In this document: positions 50,385-58,558 of the stretch, piece after piece | How the letters are laid out: each line of letters opens with the position of its first letter | How positions within the stretch are numbered: the first letter of the stretch is position 1 | Assembly: GCF_003173355.1 (NCBI RefSeq) | Contig: NZ_QGMY01000002.1 | Span: 558,001-622,000, forward strand | Source: Methanospirillum lacunae | GTDB lineage: Archaea > Halobacteriota > Methanomicrobia > Methanomicrobiales > Methanospirillaceae | Length of the DNA stretch: 64,000 nt | Reading direction: 5' to 3' | Made by a program: the position numbers and the translations under genes | The notes under the pieces: model-generated | Told to the model about the DNA's origin: nothing | Seen by the model: only the letters and a program-made list of their open reading frames with translations | The model's database searches: none

Positions 50385-51803
50385 ATCTTTTGTCCATCTG
50401 ATCTAATCTCTCAACCGGAGGGAAAGACACTCGAATTTAAGCGGGACCTTTCATCACCCAAAAATATTCTCAAAACAATCGTAGCCTTCGCTAATACTGC
50501 AGGTGGCCGAATTATTATAGGAGTTGAAGATTCTTCCCGGACGATAACCGGCGTTACTGATCCTCTCGACGAAGAAGAACGACTCTGTAGTCTCATCGCT
50601 GATTTGATTGCACCCAGGCTCGTCCCTGATGTGGATCTGATATCTGTAGGAGAGAAGACGCTTCTCTCGGTTCAGGTCTATCCAAGCGGCCAAAGGCCCC
50701 ATTTTCTAAAAAAGGAAGGTCCAATAGAGGGAGTATATGTCCGGCTCGGGTCAACCAACCGGAAGGCAGATCAAGAACTTATTGCGGAATTATCGCGTTC
50801 CTGTTCAGGGACATCGTTTGATGAAATGCCGGTACCTGATCTTACGATTGAGGATCTTGATCTTAATGCAGCAAAGAGATGGTTTACAGGAGTTCGTGAA
50901 CTGCATGATAAAGAACTGGTGACACTCCGTTTTCTCACGTCAATCCAGGGAAAGTTCGTTCCGACGTGTGGTGGAGTACTTCTCTTTGGAAAGAGACGTG
51001 ATGATTATTTCCCTGATGCCTGGGTTCAGTGTGGACGCTTTATTGGGACTGATAAAGCGGAAATATTTGATCATATTGAGATTCATGAGCATCTTCCAGA
51101 TGCAGTAGAAAGTATCATCCTTTTTCTCAAAAAGCATGCAATGAGAGGGGCAGATTTTTCGGAGATTCGACGAAAGGATCTCTGGAGTATTCCCCTCATT
51201 ATGCTCCGGGAGGCAGTGATAAATGCTATCGTTCACGCTGATTATTCCCAGAAAGGAGCACCTATAAGGGTTGCATTTTTTGATAACCGCATTGAGATAG
51301 AGAATCCCGGTATACTTCTGCCTGGTATGACTATTGAGGATGTAAAGCAGGGTGTCTCGAAGATCAGGAACCGGGTGATTGCCCGGGTATTCAGAGAACT
51401 AGATCTGATTGAGCAATGGGGTTCAGGATTTCGAAGGATTCTTCGAGAGGCTGAGGAACTTGGGCTAACAGATCCGGTTATTGAAGAGATTGGGATGCGA
51501 GTCAGGGTGACGATATTCCTCGCAGAGACTCATCAGATACAAGTAACCGAACAAGTAACCGAACAAGTAACCGAACAAGTAACCCGATTGATAAATTGCC
51601 TAAATAATAAAGATATGAGCCTGAGAGAGATGATGTCCAGTGTGGGATTGAATCATCGTCCAACATTTATGTATGATTACCTGAAACCTGCTATGGACAG
51701 AGGTTTTGTTGAAATGACACATCCGGATTCACCGAAAAGCCCTAAACAGAGATACCGGCTTACCAGGCGGGGAAAAGCGGTGCTCTCTGAAAAGGGTGGA
51801 TAA
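50385..51803 (+). CDS. AlbA_2 (Schlafen-like)/ATP-binding protein with wHTH, no canonical start codon
   Basis: The frame encodes an AlbA_2 domain (EGKTLEFKRDLS, then TIVAFANTAGGRIIIGV), an ATP-binding HATPase_c_4-type domain (REAVINAIVHADYSQKGAP, then IENPGILLPG) and a C-terminal winged-helix part after a VTEQ repeat. Family similarity extends back to about 50385, but the first ATG, GTG or TTG in frame is at 50604, inside the AlbA_2 domain. A strong GGAGGAG lies four to seven bases before two ATC codons (50382, 50385), so start at ATC is possible, or the start codon was lost. Members of this family act as regulators or antiviral factors. Confidence 0.7.
   Translation: MFCPSDLISQPEGKTLEFKRDLSSPKNILKTIVAFANTAGGRIIIGVEDSSRTITGVTDPLDEEERLCSLIADLIAPRLVPDVDLISVGEKTLLSVQVYPSGQRPHFLKKEGPIEGVYVRLGSTNRKADQELIAELSRSCSGTSFDEMPVPDLTIEDLDLNAAKRWFTGVRELHDKELVTLRFLTSIQGKFVPTCGGVLLFGKRRDDYFPDAWVQCGRFIGTDKAEIFDHIEIHEHLPDAVESIILFLKKHAMRGADFSEIRRKDLWSIPLIMLREAVINAIVHADYSQKGAPIRVAFFDNRIEIENPGILLPGMTIEDVKQGVSKIRNRVIARVFRELDLIEQWGSGFRRILREAEELGLTDPVIEEIGMRVRVTIFLAETHQIQVTEQVTEQVTEQVTRLINCLNNKDMSLREMMSSVGLNHRPTFMYDYLKPAMDRGFVEMTHPDSPKSPKQRYRLTRRGKAVLSEKGG
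51541..51584 (+). repeat. 12-bp tandem repeat encoding VTEQ
   Basis: Three full copies and a partial fourth copy of AAGTAACCGAAC encode repeated Val-Thr-Glu-Gln between the ATP-binding and winged-helix domains. Such VTEQ runs are common in this family and may expand or shrink by slippage without breaking the frame. Confidence 0.9.
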
Positions 51804-52136
51804 AATTGTGATGAAAATTGGCACCATCATCTAACCGTGAGATGATTTCATTAAGGACAACCCCCCGGATAGATATTATTAAAGAGATGATAGTTCATTT
51901 ACCGTGAATGGTTTTAATGTGCAGATATCTGGTCATGAGGATACGTATTGTGCATTTCAAGATTACACTAAATTCATCAAAATTCATCTTTTCCTATCTG
52001 ATTCTCTATTGTTTGCAGAAAGAGTATGCTCCAGAATGAACCATGTATTAAATATCTCTGATCTGGTCATTCAGAATCAGACCCTGAATGGAAAAACAAA
52101 ATATTCGTCCCTCTGATAATCTGATGGTATCTCATT
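51804..52136. other. Intergenic gap between AlbA_2 gene and second MNT gene
   Basis: This 333-base stretch has no convincing gene. A 70-codon frame at 51904-52116 has no recognisable domain or ribosome binding site. The last 60 bases are AT-rich and may hold the promoter of the next gene. Confidence 0.45.
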
Positions 52137-52454
52137 ATGCAGAGACTCACTGAGAAAAACAGGGTTACTGTTATCAGGGATCTAACAGAAGTAGTTCCGA
52201 ATCTAAAAACCTCGTTCGGAGTTATCAGGATCGGCCTTTTCGGTTCTGTTATCAGGGGTGAGCAGACAAATAAGAGTGATATTGATATCCTCGTTGAATT
52301 CAAAGACGAATATAAAACCCTGAAAAATTACGTTGCGTTAGTTGATTATCTTGAGTCTTTCTTTGACAGTAAGGTAGATCTTGTTACACTTGAGAGTCTT
52401 GAGCCCTATATTCAGCAATATATTCTGAATGAGGTGGTCTGGACTCCAGAATAA
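52137..52454 (+). CDS. MNT-type nucleotidyltransferase (second copy)
   Basis: The 105-residue protein has the motif IGLFGSVIRGEQTNKSDIDIL, the active-site signature of MntA-like antitoxins, and normal length. It overlaps the HEPN gene by 26 bases, the usual layout of a HEPN/MNT toxin-antitoxin pair. The antitoxin is intact although its toxin gene carries a stop codon. It is not closely similar to the copy at 49974. Confidence 0.87.
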   Translation: MQRLTEKNRVTVIRDLTEVVPNLKTSFGVIRIGLFGSVIRGEQTNKSDIDILVEFKDEYKTLKNYVALVDYLESFFDSKVDLVTLESLEPYIQQYILNEVVWTPE

Positions 52455-52806
52455 CCGGATATACCTGAAGCATATTCTTGATGAAATTCAATATCTAGGA
52501 CGAATATCGGACCAGAAAATATACGATGATATCATTCATGGTGATTGCTTTTCTCATGTGGTACGAAATACCCTTGTAGTTATCGGATAAGCATCAAAGG
52601 ATGTATCAGATATTGTAAAAGAAAAACATCAGGAGATAGCCTGGCGTGAGATAGCAGTACTTCGTGACCGTGTCATTCATGGAGACTTTTCTATCGATTA
52701 TTCTATCGTCTGGAATGTCATCACAAACGACATTCCTGAAATAAAACCAAAGATCTTCAGTCTGGTTAAAGAACTGGGTAAGCAAAACCAGGATTCGGAG
52801 CCGTGA
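52429..52806 (+). pseudogene. HEPN (DUF86) toxin inactivated by one nonsense codon
   Basis: A 125-codon frame starting at an ATG inside the nucleotidyltransferase gene is open except for one TAA at 52588-52590. The protein on both sides fits DUF86/HEPN: HILDEIQYLG before it, and IAWREIAVLRDRVIHGDF after it, including the RNase motif R-x4-H (RDRVIH). The stop sits where the family has the Glu of IGEA, so a single G-to-T change (GAA to TAA) explains it. No other lesion was found. Confidence 0.85.
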
Positions 52807-52813
52807 ATCCCTT

Positions 52814-52880
52814 TTGCTTCTTTACCAGAAATGTGGTGGTTGTGATTATTTTCAGATATACAAATTTGGTATAGAATCCG
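52814..52880 (+). pseudogene. Small scrap of the helicase-nuclease C-terminus
   Basis: The bases from 52832 read CGGCDYFQIYKFG in one frame, matching the Fe-S end CGSCDYFQICRFR of the intact helicase (49801-49840). One cysteine codon is changed to Tyr. Similarity in DNA continues for about 20 bases after the helicase stop. It is too short to encode anything and marks a former duplication or recombination. Confidence 0.7.
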
Positions 52881-52991
52881 GTGGAAAAAGGGTAAGCGGA
52901 TAGGTGTAGTAAAGTTGTATTTGTATGTCTATTCTTATAACGTGACGAAGAAGGAAAAATATTCACTGCAAATACCTTGCTACAGATATAC

Positions 52992-53177
52992 TTAAAACTC
53001 TTCGAGTGTGATTCCTGCTAGTTTTAATGCAAATCGGAGAGTTCCTATAGCTAATTCATCATGCATGGGAATAACAGTCCCAACTTTTCCTTCAGAAGTA
53101 CTTTTTGAAAGGCGTACATGACTACCCTTTCTGCCAGATATCTCAAACCCGAAATTCTTACAGAGAATTTTTATCAC
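52992..53177 (-). CDS. HicA-like mRNA interferase toxin, N-terminus in doubt
   Basis: The 61-residue frame has the HicA core GFEISGRKGSHVRLSK with the catalytic His. HicA proteins normally begin with about nine further residues; these can be read upstream in the same frame (KPVFGAE), but no start codon precedes them. The usable start is a GTG at 53177 with GGAG upstream. The junction with the antitoxin reads AATAAACCC where AATGAAACCC would give the classical ATGA overlap, so a one-base deletion may have removed the normal start. It may be inactive. Confidence 0.7.
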   Translation of the reverse strand: MIKILCKNFGFEISGRKGSHVRLSKSTSEGKVGTVIPMHDELAIGTLRFALKLAGITLEEF

Positions 53178-53196
53178 CTCTGCTCCGAAAACGGGT

Positions 53197-53409
53197 TTAT
53201 TGGGTTACAACAGATGCTACCTCAAATGTGGTAATCAGACTCCTGGATATAGGGGAAAGAGGAAACTCCTCCAGGTACAGTTCGGTTGCTTCTTTGAGAT
53301 TTTCAATTGCTTCCTCAATAGTATTCCCCTGGCTAACCGTTCCGGTTTCAGAGCAGAATGAGAGGAATAATTCTCCCTCACTATGAATTATTGCTGTTAA
53401 GGTGTTCAT
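53197..53409 (-). CDS. HicB-family antitoxin
   Basis: The 70-residue protein fits the HicB fold: a beta strand with FLSFCSETGTVSQGNTIEEAIENLKEATELYLEEF-type content (residues 15-50) and no C-terminal DNA-binding domain. It is encoded upstream of the HicA-like gene, as in many archaeal pairs. HicB binds and blocks HicA. The ATG has a GAGAGGTG site. Confidence 0.78.
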   Translation of the reverse strand: MNTLTAIIHSEGELFLSFCSETGTVSQGNTIEEAIENLKEATELYLEEFPLSPISRSLITTFEVASVVTQ

Positions 53410-53805
53410 TGTTCACCTCTCTGAATAATAATGAAAGATCCCATATACCGTTCTTAGATCCCTAGACCCATAATATTCATGTCTTCTATTCAAGGTTGTG
53501 AATTCGTATCCAGGCCATTTTTATCCATGATACGACCCCGAGCTCCCGTAAGAAAGTATCTTATCGGTTTATTCCCTTATTCCGTATAATGGCAATCATT
53601 TCAGCCTGATATAATGGAAACACAATTTGCATAGTGTAATTATTTACTTTACCCCCTCCATGCGAATAGAAGCCAGATGGGTGAGAGGACAGAGTTAGTA
53701 TAGAATTACGTAAAAAAACCCGGCCTAGGTCTCTTCGGTCCAGTTCATATCCCGGTCTTTGATATTCTGGTGCTGGTTATCATTTCCAGGTGAGCCTGTC
53801 CATTT
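53410..53805. other. Intergenic gap between HicB and Fic remnants
   Basis: This 396-base stretch contains no open frame with coding character and no repeat that I can relate to neighbouring genes. It may include decayed sequence, as this whole region is rich in gene fragments. Confidence 0.4.
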
Positions 53806-54914
53806 TCATGTGGAGATCTCATTCTCAACTATCTGAACCATTTTTGTGAATTGATAGATATTGGGATTTCTTCCCTTTCCTTCCCTGATTATATCAAGTA
53901 TGCCTGCATCACGAAGTTTTTGTAGAATCCTCTTTCCGGATTCGGGAGGGATTTGTGATATTTCCATAAAATCGGTAGAGGATACTATAGGTCTTTGAAA
54001 GAGTGTATCCATTACAGCGATTGAGTATTGAGACCTGATTACCTGTGGAATTATACCCTTCATCGAATCATAGAGGGATACAATGTCTGAAGCACGGGTG
54101 ATATTGAGGAGTGCCTGGGTACGGATGGCATTCAGAAAATAGGCGATCCATCCGTTGAGGTCTCCTGATTGTGAGATCTGCCGTAACCTCGTATAGTATT
54201 CTTCTCTAGTCCGGTCAAAATATGCACTGATATAGAATGCAGGATATGAGAGAAGGTTTTTTTCCATGAGAAAGAGGGGTACAATCATTCTGCCGATTCT
54301 TCCGTTTCCGTCACAAAATGGGTGTATGATCTCAAACTGACCTTTCAGAACTGCAAGCTGGACAAGGGCATCCTTTTCAGAGTCGATGAGTACTCTTCCC
54401 AGTTATGAATCATCTCTGGAAGTAACTCCGGAGGGGGAGGGATATAGGTTGCCTGCTCAATGGGTGCCCCGATTGGGCCGATATAACTGCGAATATTCCG
54501 AACACTTCCACCATATGGACTCCCTCTTACCCCATCCAGAAGAATAGTATGCAGGGAAAGAATGAGATCCCAAGAGAGATGCCCGGTTTTCATTCTCTCC
54601 TGTGCATGACTGAGAGCTCTCTGATAATTCATGACCTCTCTGATATCCTGCCGTTTTTCATCAGTTTCTGCTGATTTTCCTGCTTCAAGTAGAAACAGGT
54701 CTCTCATGGTTGCCTATGTTCCTTCTATCCGGGAAGATATGACTGCCTCCTGAGTGATAAGAGGGGTGAGGAGGAGATCCGGATTCTGTATGCTTTGGAG
54801 CAGACCGTCAAACCTGGCTAACGCTGCGTTTGCAGCACCAATAAGAGGGATATGACTGATCCAGTCTATATCTGATGGTGGCAGGGGTTCTGGTATGAAC
54901 GGTTCAGGTTTCAT
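53806..54914 (-). pseudogene. Fic-family AMP-transferase broken by amber codon and frameshift
   Basis: Three consecutive frames on the minus strand together make one Fic protein. The N-terminal part ends SSRIEGT, then a TAG at 54714-54716 replaces the expected Gln; the same frame continues ATMRDLFLLEAGK. A frameshift near 54395 separates NWEEY from the next part, which holds an intact Fic motif HPFCDGNGRIGR (about 54300-54335) and a C-terminal winged-helix domain. Fic enzymes modify proteins with AMP. The catalytic His is intact but the gene is not translatable as one protein. Confidence 0.85.
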
Positions 54915-55131
54915 GGATGAACAGGTATTTGTGGGTCACCAGATACCAGCTAATTTGTTAGTGGATCATCTGGGCACGATCTGATACCTACAATTAAGTA
55001 GGGTATTTTATAGTATGATGATATGAGGGACTCGGTAAAGAACTCATCGATGTTTCTGGAATGGATCAGGGGAATGATATTTCTCACATAGAGTCGAGTA
55101 GATCTTTAAAAAAAACTGCCCATCATGAGGT

Positions 55132-55512
55132 TCAGAGATATATGACCTCTGATAGAATCCGGGTCTTCAGCCTTGGTTTTATTCCTTCAACATCTACGAG
55201 GTCTACACGTGCTTGAAGAGTATCGGACAGAAATGCTTCAATCTCCATGAATCTAAACAATCCAGGAGGATCAGAGAACTCCACAAGGATATCAACGTCG
55301 CTTTCATCTGTCTGGGTGCCTTTGGTTACAGATCCGAATACTCCGATACGGGTTATATGATACCGTTCAGAGAGCCGGGGTTTTAGTGATTGAAGAATAG
55401 ATGTTATGGAATTCAATCTTGTTTTGTTATTCACGTGATACCATCCGGTTACGTATTCTGATTCTATGTTCAATATCTCTGATTTGATAATAAGGTCATC
55501 GACTGCATTCAA
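55132..55512 (-). CDS. MNT-type nucleotidyltransferase (third copy)
   Basis: Residues 30-126 contain the motif IGVFGSVTKGTQTDESDVDIL and match MntA-like nucleotidyltransferases. The first 30 residues are not typical, and a TTG at about 55416 may be the true start. No HEPN gene can be recognised downstream on the minus strand, so this looks like another orphan antitoxin. It differs from the other two copies in the window. Confidence 0.75.
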   Translation of the reverse strand: MNAVDDLIIKSEILNIESEYVTGWYHVNNKTRLNSITSILQSLKPRLSERYHITRIGVFGSVTKGTQTDESDVDILVEFSDPPGLFRFMEIEAFLSDTLQARVDLVDVEGIKPRLKTRILSEVIYL

Positions 55513-55572
55513 TAGATCCTAACGTTAGTTAAGATTTATCATCAGTGAAAGAGCGGTTCTGTTGTAGGTATT

Positions 55573-55730
55573 ATTGATTATTTCCTGAAAGGAGGACCAA
55601 TTGAGTTTTTTGATCACCGAATTAAAATAGAGAATCCAGGTATACTTCTTCCAGGGATGATACTATTCGGAAGAAAGGTTGATCGTATCAACCGGAAAGC
55701 TATCGCTGTTTCATGAATCCGACTTATTGC
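55573..55730 (+). pseudogene. Chimeric scrap: AlbA_2-gene fragment joined to MNT fragment
   Basis: The first 90 bases match the ATP-binding part of the AlbA_2 gene (around 51240-51330; both read IENPGILLPGM). From about 55664 the sequence switches to a match with the nucleotidyltransferase at 49974 (around 50171-50235; shared GRKVD and RKAI, then the DNA for FMNP). The order is the reverse of the intact locus, so it probably came from a deletion between tandem copies. It is not functional. Confidence 0.75.
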
Positions 55731-55849
55731 TTCTTGTCGCACTTAACCGGTACCAGATGAAATATTCTTATTAAAGAGTGTTGTATTCGGTCAATAACCG
55801 GGTATTTGAGTGTGAAACTAAATATGAAAAAAAGGGAATGATTCTTCAA

Positions 55850-56647
55850 TTACTTAATATATCCACAATCAGGGTATGGAGGAAATCCATCCTTCTCAAA
55901 AATTTCTTTTGAAGCAGATGAATTTAAGAAGTTCACAAAATCCTGGGCAGTATCGGGATCTTTGGTATAGGTAGTACGTCCGGCTGCAATAACCATTACT
56001 TTGTTTTTGTCAATCGGTATGTCTATAATATCCAGATCTTTAGTAGTAATAAGTTCACGTGCGATGATGGTTGCATCCATACCATTTTTCATGGCATCAA
56101 TCAGTTCCTCTACTGTTCCTGGCCGCATCTGGACATTTTTATTTACATCATCTAAAATCCCTAGATTTGAGAAGATAAGGTTGCTCGCCCTTGCAGTAGC
56201 AGATTTACTTGGATCAGCGAGAACCACATTGATACCCGGGTCAGCAAAATCTTCAAGTGTGGTAATATTTTTGGGATTACCTTTTTGGACAAGTATTACT
56301 GGAATACGGTATGCAATTAGTGCAGGAGAAGGATTAACCAGACCTTGTTTTGATGCATTTGCATATTCGGCGGTTCCTCCAGATACATAAACATCACCGG
56401 TATGATTCGTACTCATCTCGTAAATCTGTGATATTGAACCAAGGATATTTAGATCTATCTTTGTTCCGGTCTGATTCTCATAGAGCCAGCATACTTCCTT
56501 CATAGGTTCAGTCTGACCTGATCCACTCGATACTAACAGGGTCTTTCCTGAACTATTTGTCTGAAAATCTTGTTCATCCGCATAAACTAAAGTTAGGGTG
56601 AACATAGTGAAAAATAGTAGCATAATGGTTAATGTAAGAAATCTCAT
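55850..56647 (-). CDS. ModA/WtpA-like periplasmic molybdate/tungstate-binding protein, solitary
   Basis: The 265-residue protein has a signal peptide (LTIMLLFFTMFTLTLVYA) and the fold of group II substrate-binding proteins: LLVSSGSGQTEPM at the ligand-site start, DVYVSGGTAEYANA, VVLADPSKSATARAS and a C-terminal ASKEIFEKDGFPP. These features fit oxyanion carriers such as molybdate or tungstate binders. No permease or ATPase gene is adjacent. It could serve a transporter elsewhere, or act as a sensor. A link to the Mo-nitrogenase here is only suggestive. Confidence 0.75.
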   Translation of the reverse strand: MRFLTLTIMLLFFTMFTLTLVYADEQDFQTNSSGKTLLVSSGSGQTEPMKEVCWLYENQTGTKIDLNILGSISQIYEMSTNHTGDVYVSGGTAEYANASKQGLVNPSPALIAYRIPVILVQKGNPKNITTLEDFADPGINVVLADPSKSATARASNLIFSNLGILDDVNKNVQMRPGTVEELIDAMKNGMDATIIARELITTKDLDIIDIPIDKNKVMVIAAGRTTYTKDPDTAQDFVNFLNSSASKEIFEKDGFPPYPDCGYIK

Positions 56648-57107
56648 GAAAATGCCTCTTTTTAATAGAAGATCTGCTTTTCGGCAGATGAGAGTAGTTT
56701 AATTCAGCATTTATTAAATCTAACTATACAAACATGTGCCAAATCTGAATGTAAATTTAATTTTTCCAAGTAACGATTGTGAGTACCATTTGGCCTTCAT
56801 GGATCTTTTCTAACTGCCTAGAATATAACATAATTACAGATCTGTCATTTTTCTGCATTGAGGATAGATACTCTGAATTTTTGAAACTGTCATTAATCCC
56901 TCTTCACTTCAAAAATGCCCGGATATTTTTATTTCGTTTCGGTATTCTGATATCTCGCTCTTCGAGGTTTTTATCGAAAGGAATCATGTATTCATAAATA
57001 AAATGCATATGTCATCGGGTAAGGCAAGGTGTATCACGAGTAAAACCTCAAAAAATCAGCATACTATCAAAAAATTCATTAAACATCAACCTCCTTATTT
57101 TTTATGA
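56648..57107. other. Divergent promoter gap with a possible decayed frame
   Basis: This 460-base gap separates the divergent ModA-like and GrpB-domain genes. On the minus strand around 56900-56985, a frame beginning MIPFDKNLEERDIRIP is followed quickly by stops and may be a gene remnant, but I cannot name it. The rest is AT-rich and may contain both promoters. Confidence 0.35.
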
Positions 57108-58109
57108 GTGGCAAAGAGAAAACAAAATAATTACTATCAATTCGATACCTTGCTGCTAACAATTCCCGTGAGTTTTTTTATGAAGATTATTGGAATATGG
57201 GACATTTTTGAGTCCGGTGCAGATCCGTATGAAAAATGTATTGAGTCCCATAGTGCTTTTTATTCCTACTTACCCAGACCTGATCTTCCGGAATCAGGAG
57301 TCCGGGTTATTCGATACGATATAAAAAATGGTCCCATTCTAGCCGGAATAGCGTTCGGTGCTGATGCAGACTTCTACATTCCTGATTGGGAGAACGTAGA
57401 CACTCTTCTCATATCTCCGGATTTGATAGAAGTAACATCTTTTCATGGTACAAAGTCAGTGTTCCCGGTTCATGATGCAACATGTACTGAATCTGATACT
57501 CTTCTGTTACAATGCAATCTGGAACAAGAGCATTTGAAACTATATCTTGGGTCACTATCCTGGTATTTTCCGGATAATGCATCTGCTGATGAAGTACACC
57601 TCATTCCATACGATCCGTCATGGCCTGCTATGGCATCTGCATTCGTTGATACTTTTTATAACGAATTTGGTGCTGATATTATCACGAAGATGGAGCATTA
57701 TGGGAGTACATCCATTCCCGGGATGCCTGCAAAACCTATTTTAGACTTTTTAGTTGAGGTCTCTTCATTACAAGAAGCCATTGCACGAATCGTACGGCTG
57801 ACTGATACAAAAAACTGGGAATACTGGTGGTATGGTGATCATATTACTCTCATTAAACGGGACGAAAAAACCAGAGTACGAACACATCATATTCACATAA
57901 CCTCTTGTAATCATAAAATCTGGAACAATCTGGTATTTAGAGACCGGTTACAATCCAATCCGGTATTAGCCAACGAGTATGCTGATCTAAAATATAGATT
58001 AACTGCAGAGTTCAAAGGAGATCGGGAAGCGTATACCAGAGCAAAGGGAGATTTCATCAGAAAAGTGATGCGTATTGATTCCGGTGTTTCAGGTCATAGT
58101 GGGAAATAG
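57108..58109 (+). CDS. GrpB/UPF0157-domain protein with unknown N-terminal domain
   Basis: Residues 165-325 match the GrpB (UPF0157) nucleotidyltransferase-like family: VHLIPYDPSWP, then VEHYGSTSIPGM-type text (here MEHYGSTSIPGMPAKPILDFLVEV), then HHIHIT. The N-terminal 160 residues are unfamiliar. The first start is a GTG at 57108; the ATG at 57180 (MKIIGIWDIFESG) is the more natural start because the stretch before it is not conserved-looking. The substrate of GrpB proteins is not established. Confidence 0.75.
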   Translation: MAKRKQNNYYQFDTLLLTIPVSFFMKIIGIWDIFESGADPYEKCIESHSAFYSYLPRPDLPESGVRVIRYDIKNGPILAGIAFGADADFYIPDWENVDTLLISPDLIEVTSFHGTKSVFPVHDATCTESDTLLLQCNLEQEHLKLYLGSLSWYFPDNASADEVHLIPYDPSWPAMASAFVDTFYNEFGADIITKMEHYGSTSIPGMPAKPILDFLVEVSSLQEAIARIVRLTDTKNWEYWWYGDHITLIKRDEKTRVRTHHIHITSCNHKIWNNLVFRDRLQSNPVLANEYADLKYRLTAEFKGDREAYTRAKGDFIRKVMRIDSGVSGHSGK

Positions 58110-58126
58110 CCCCTCCGAATAGTCTC

Positions 58127-58510
58127 TCAAATCCGGCAGGGGTCTGGTATGAACGGTTCAGCTTTTACTCCAGGACCGAGAAGTCTCTCGGTTGCAATAT
58201 CTTCGAAGAATTCGGGAAGGATGTACAGACGACGTTCAGTAAACTCGAGACAATTTAAAAGAAGTGCTTTTACTGCTAATCTGTGATTGATATGATGAGG
58301 AATGGTTTTAAGAATATAAGTATCTATGCACTCAGAGATTCGGAGTTGATCTATGAGCCCCGAAATCAAACCAAGATGTGAGATTGTGACATTTGAACCC
58401 TCAATTATCTCCATATGATGAATGTAGGTCAATCTTCTTATTTTTAACTTTTGGAAAAAAAATTTGATTTTAGTACTCAATATGCCGGGAGTCGGTTCTA
58501 AACCGCTCAA
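58127..58510 (-). pseudogene. N-terminal fragment of an IS1634-type transposase
   Basis: The frame matches the N-terminal DUF4277 region of IS1634-family transposases: ISHLGLISGLIDQL, HHINHRLAVKALLLNCL and RRLYILPEFFED followed by ATERLLGPGV. The rest of the transposase, including the DDE catalytic core, is missing. The match breaks after GPGVK, and the last bases (58133-58157) are nearly identical to the start region of the Fic gene (54879-54905). This is an insertion-sequence remnant that has recombined. The original start is probably the ATG at 58414. Confidence 0.75.
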
Positions 58511-58558
58511 AAAGAGAATCCTGTAATGATTGTGAAAAATTAGAGATTTTATTTGACT

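Noticed and set aside
51904-52116. 70-codon frame between the AlbA_2 and MNT genes
   Set aside because: No ribosome binding site and no protein-like conservation that I can see.
54714-54716. In-frame TAG in the Fic gene as a pyrrolysine codon
   Set aside because: The same gene also has a frameshift, the position is usually Gln in the family, and no pyrrolysine genes are in the window. A nonsense mutation is simpler.
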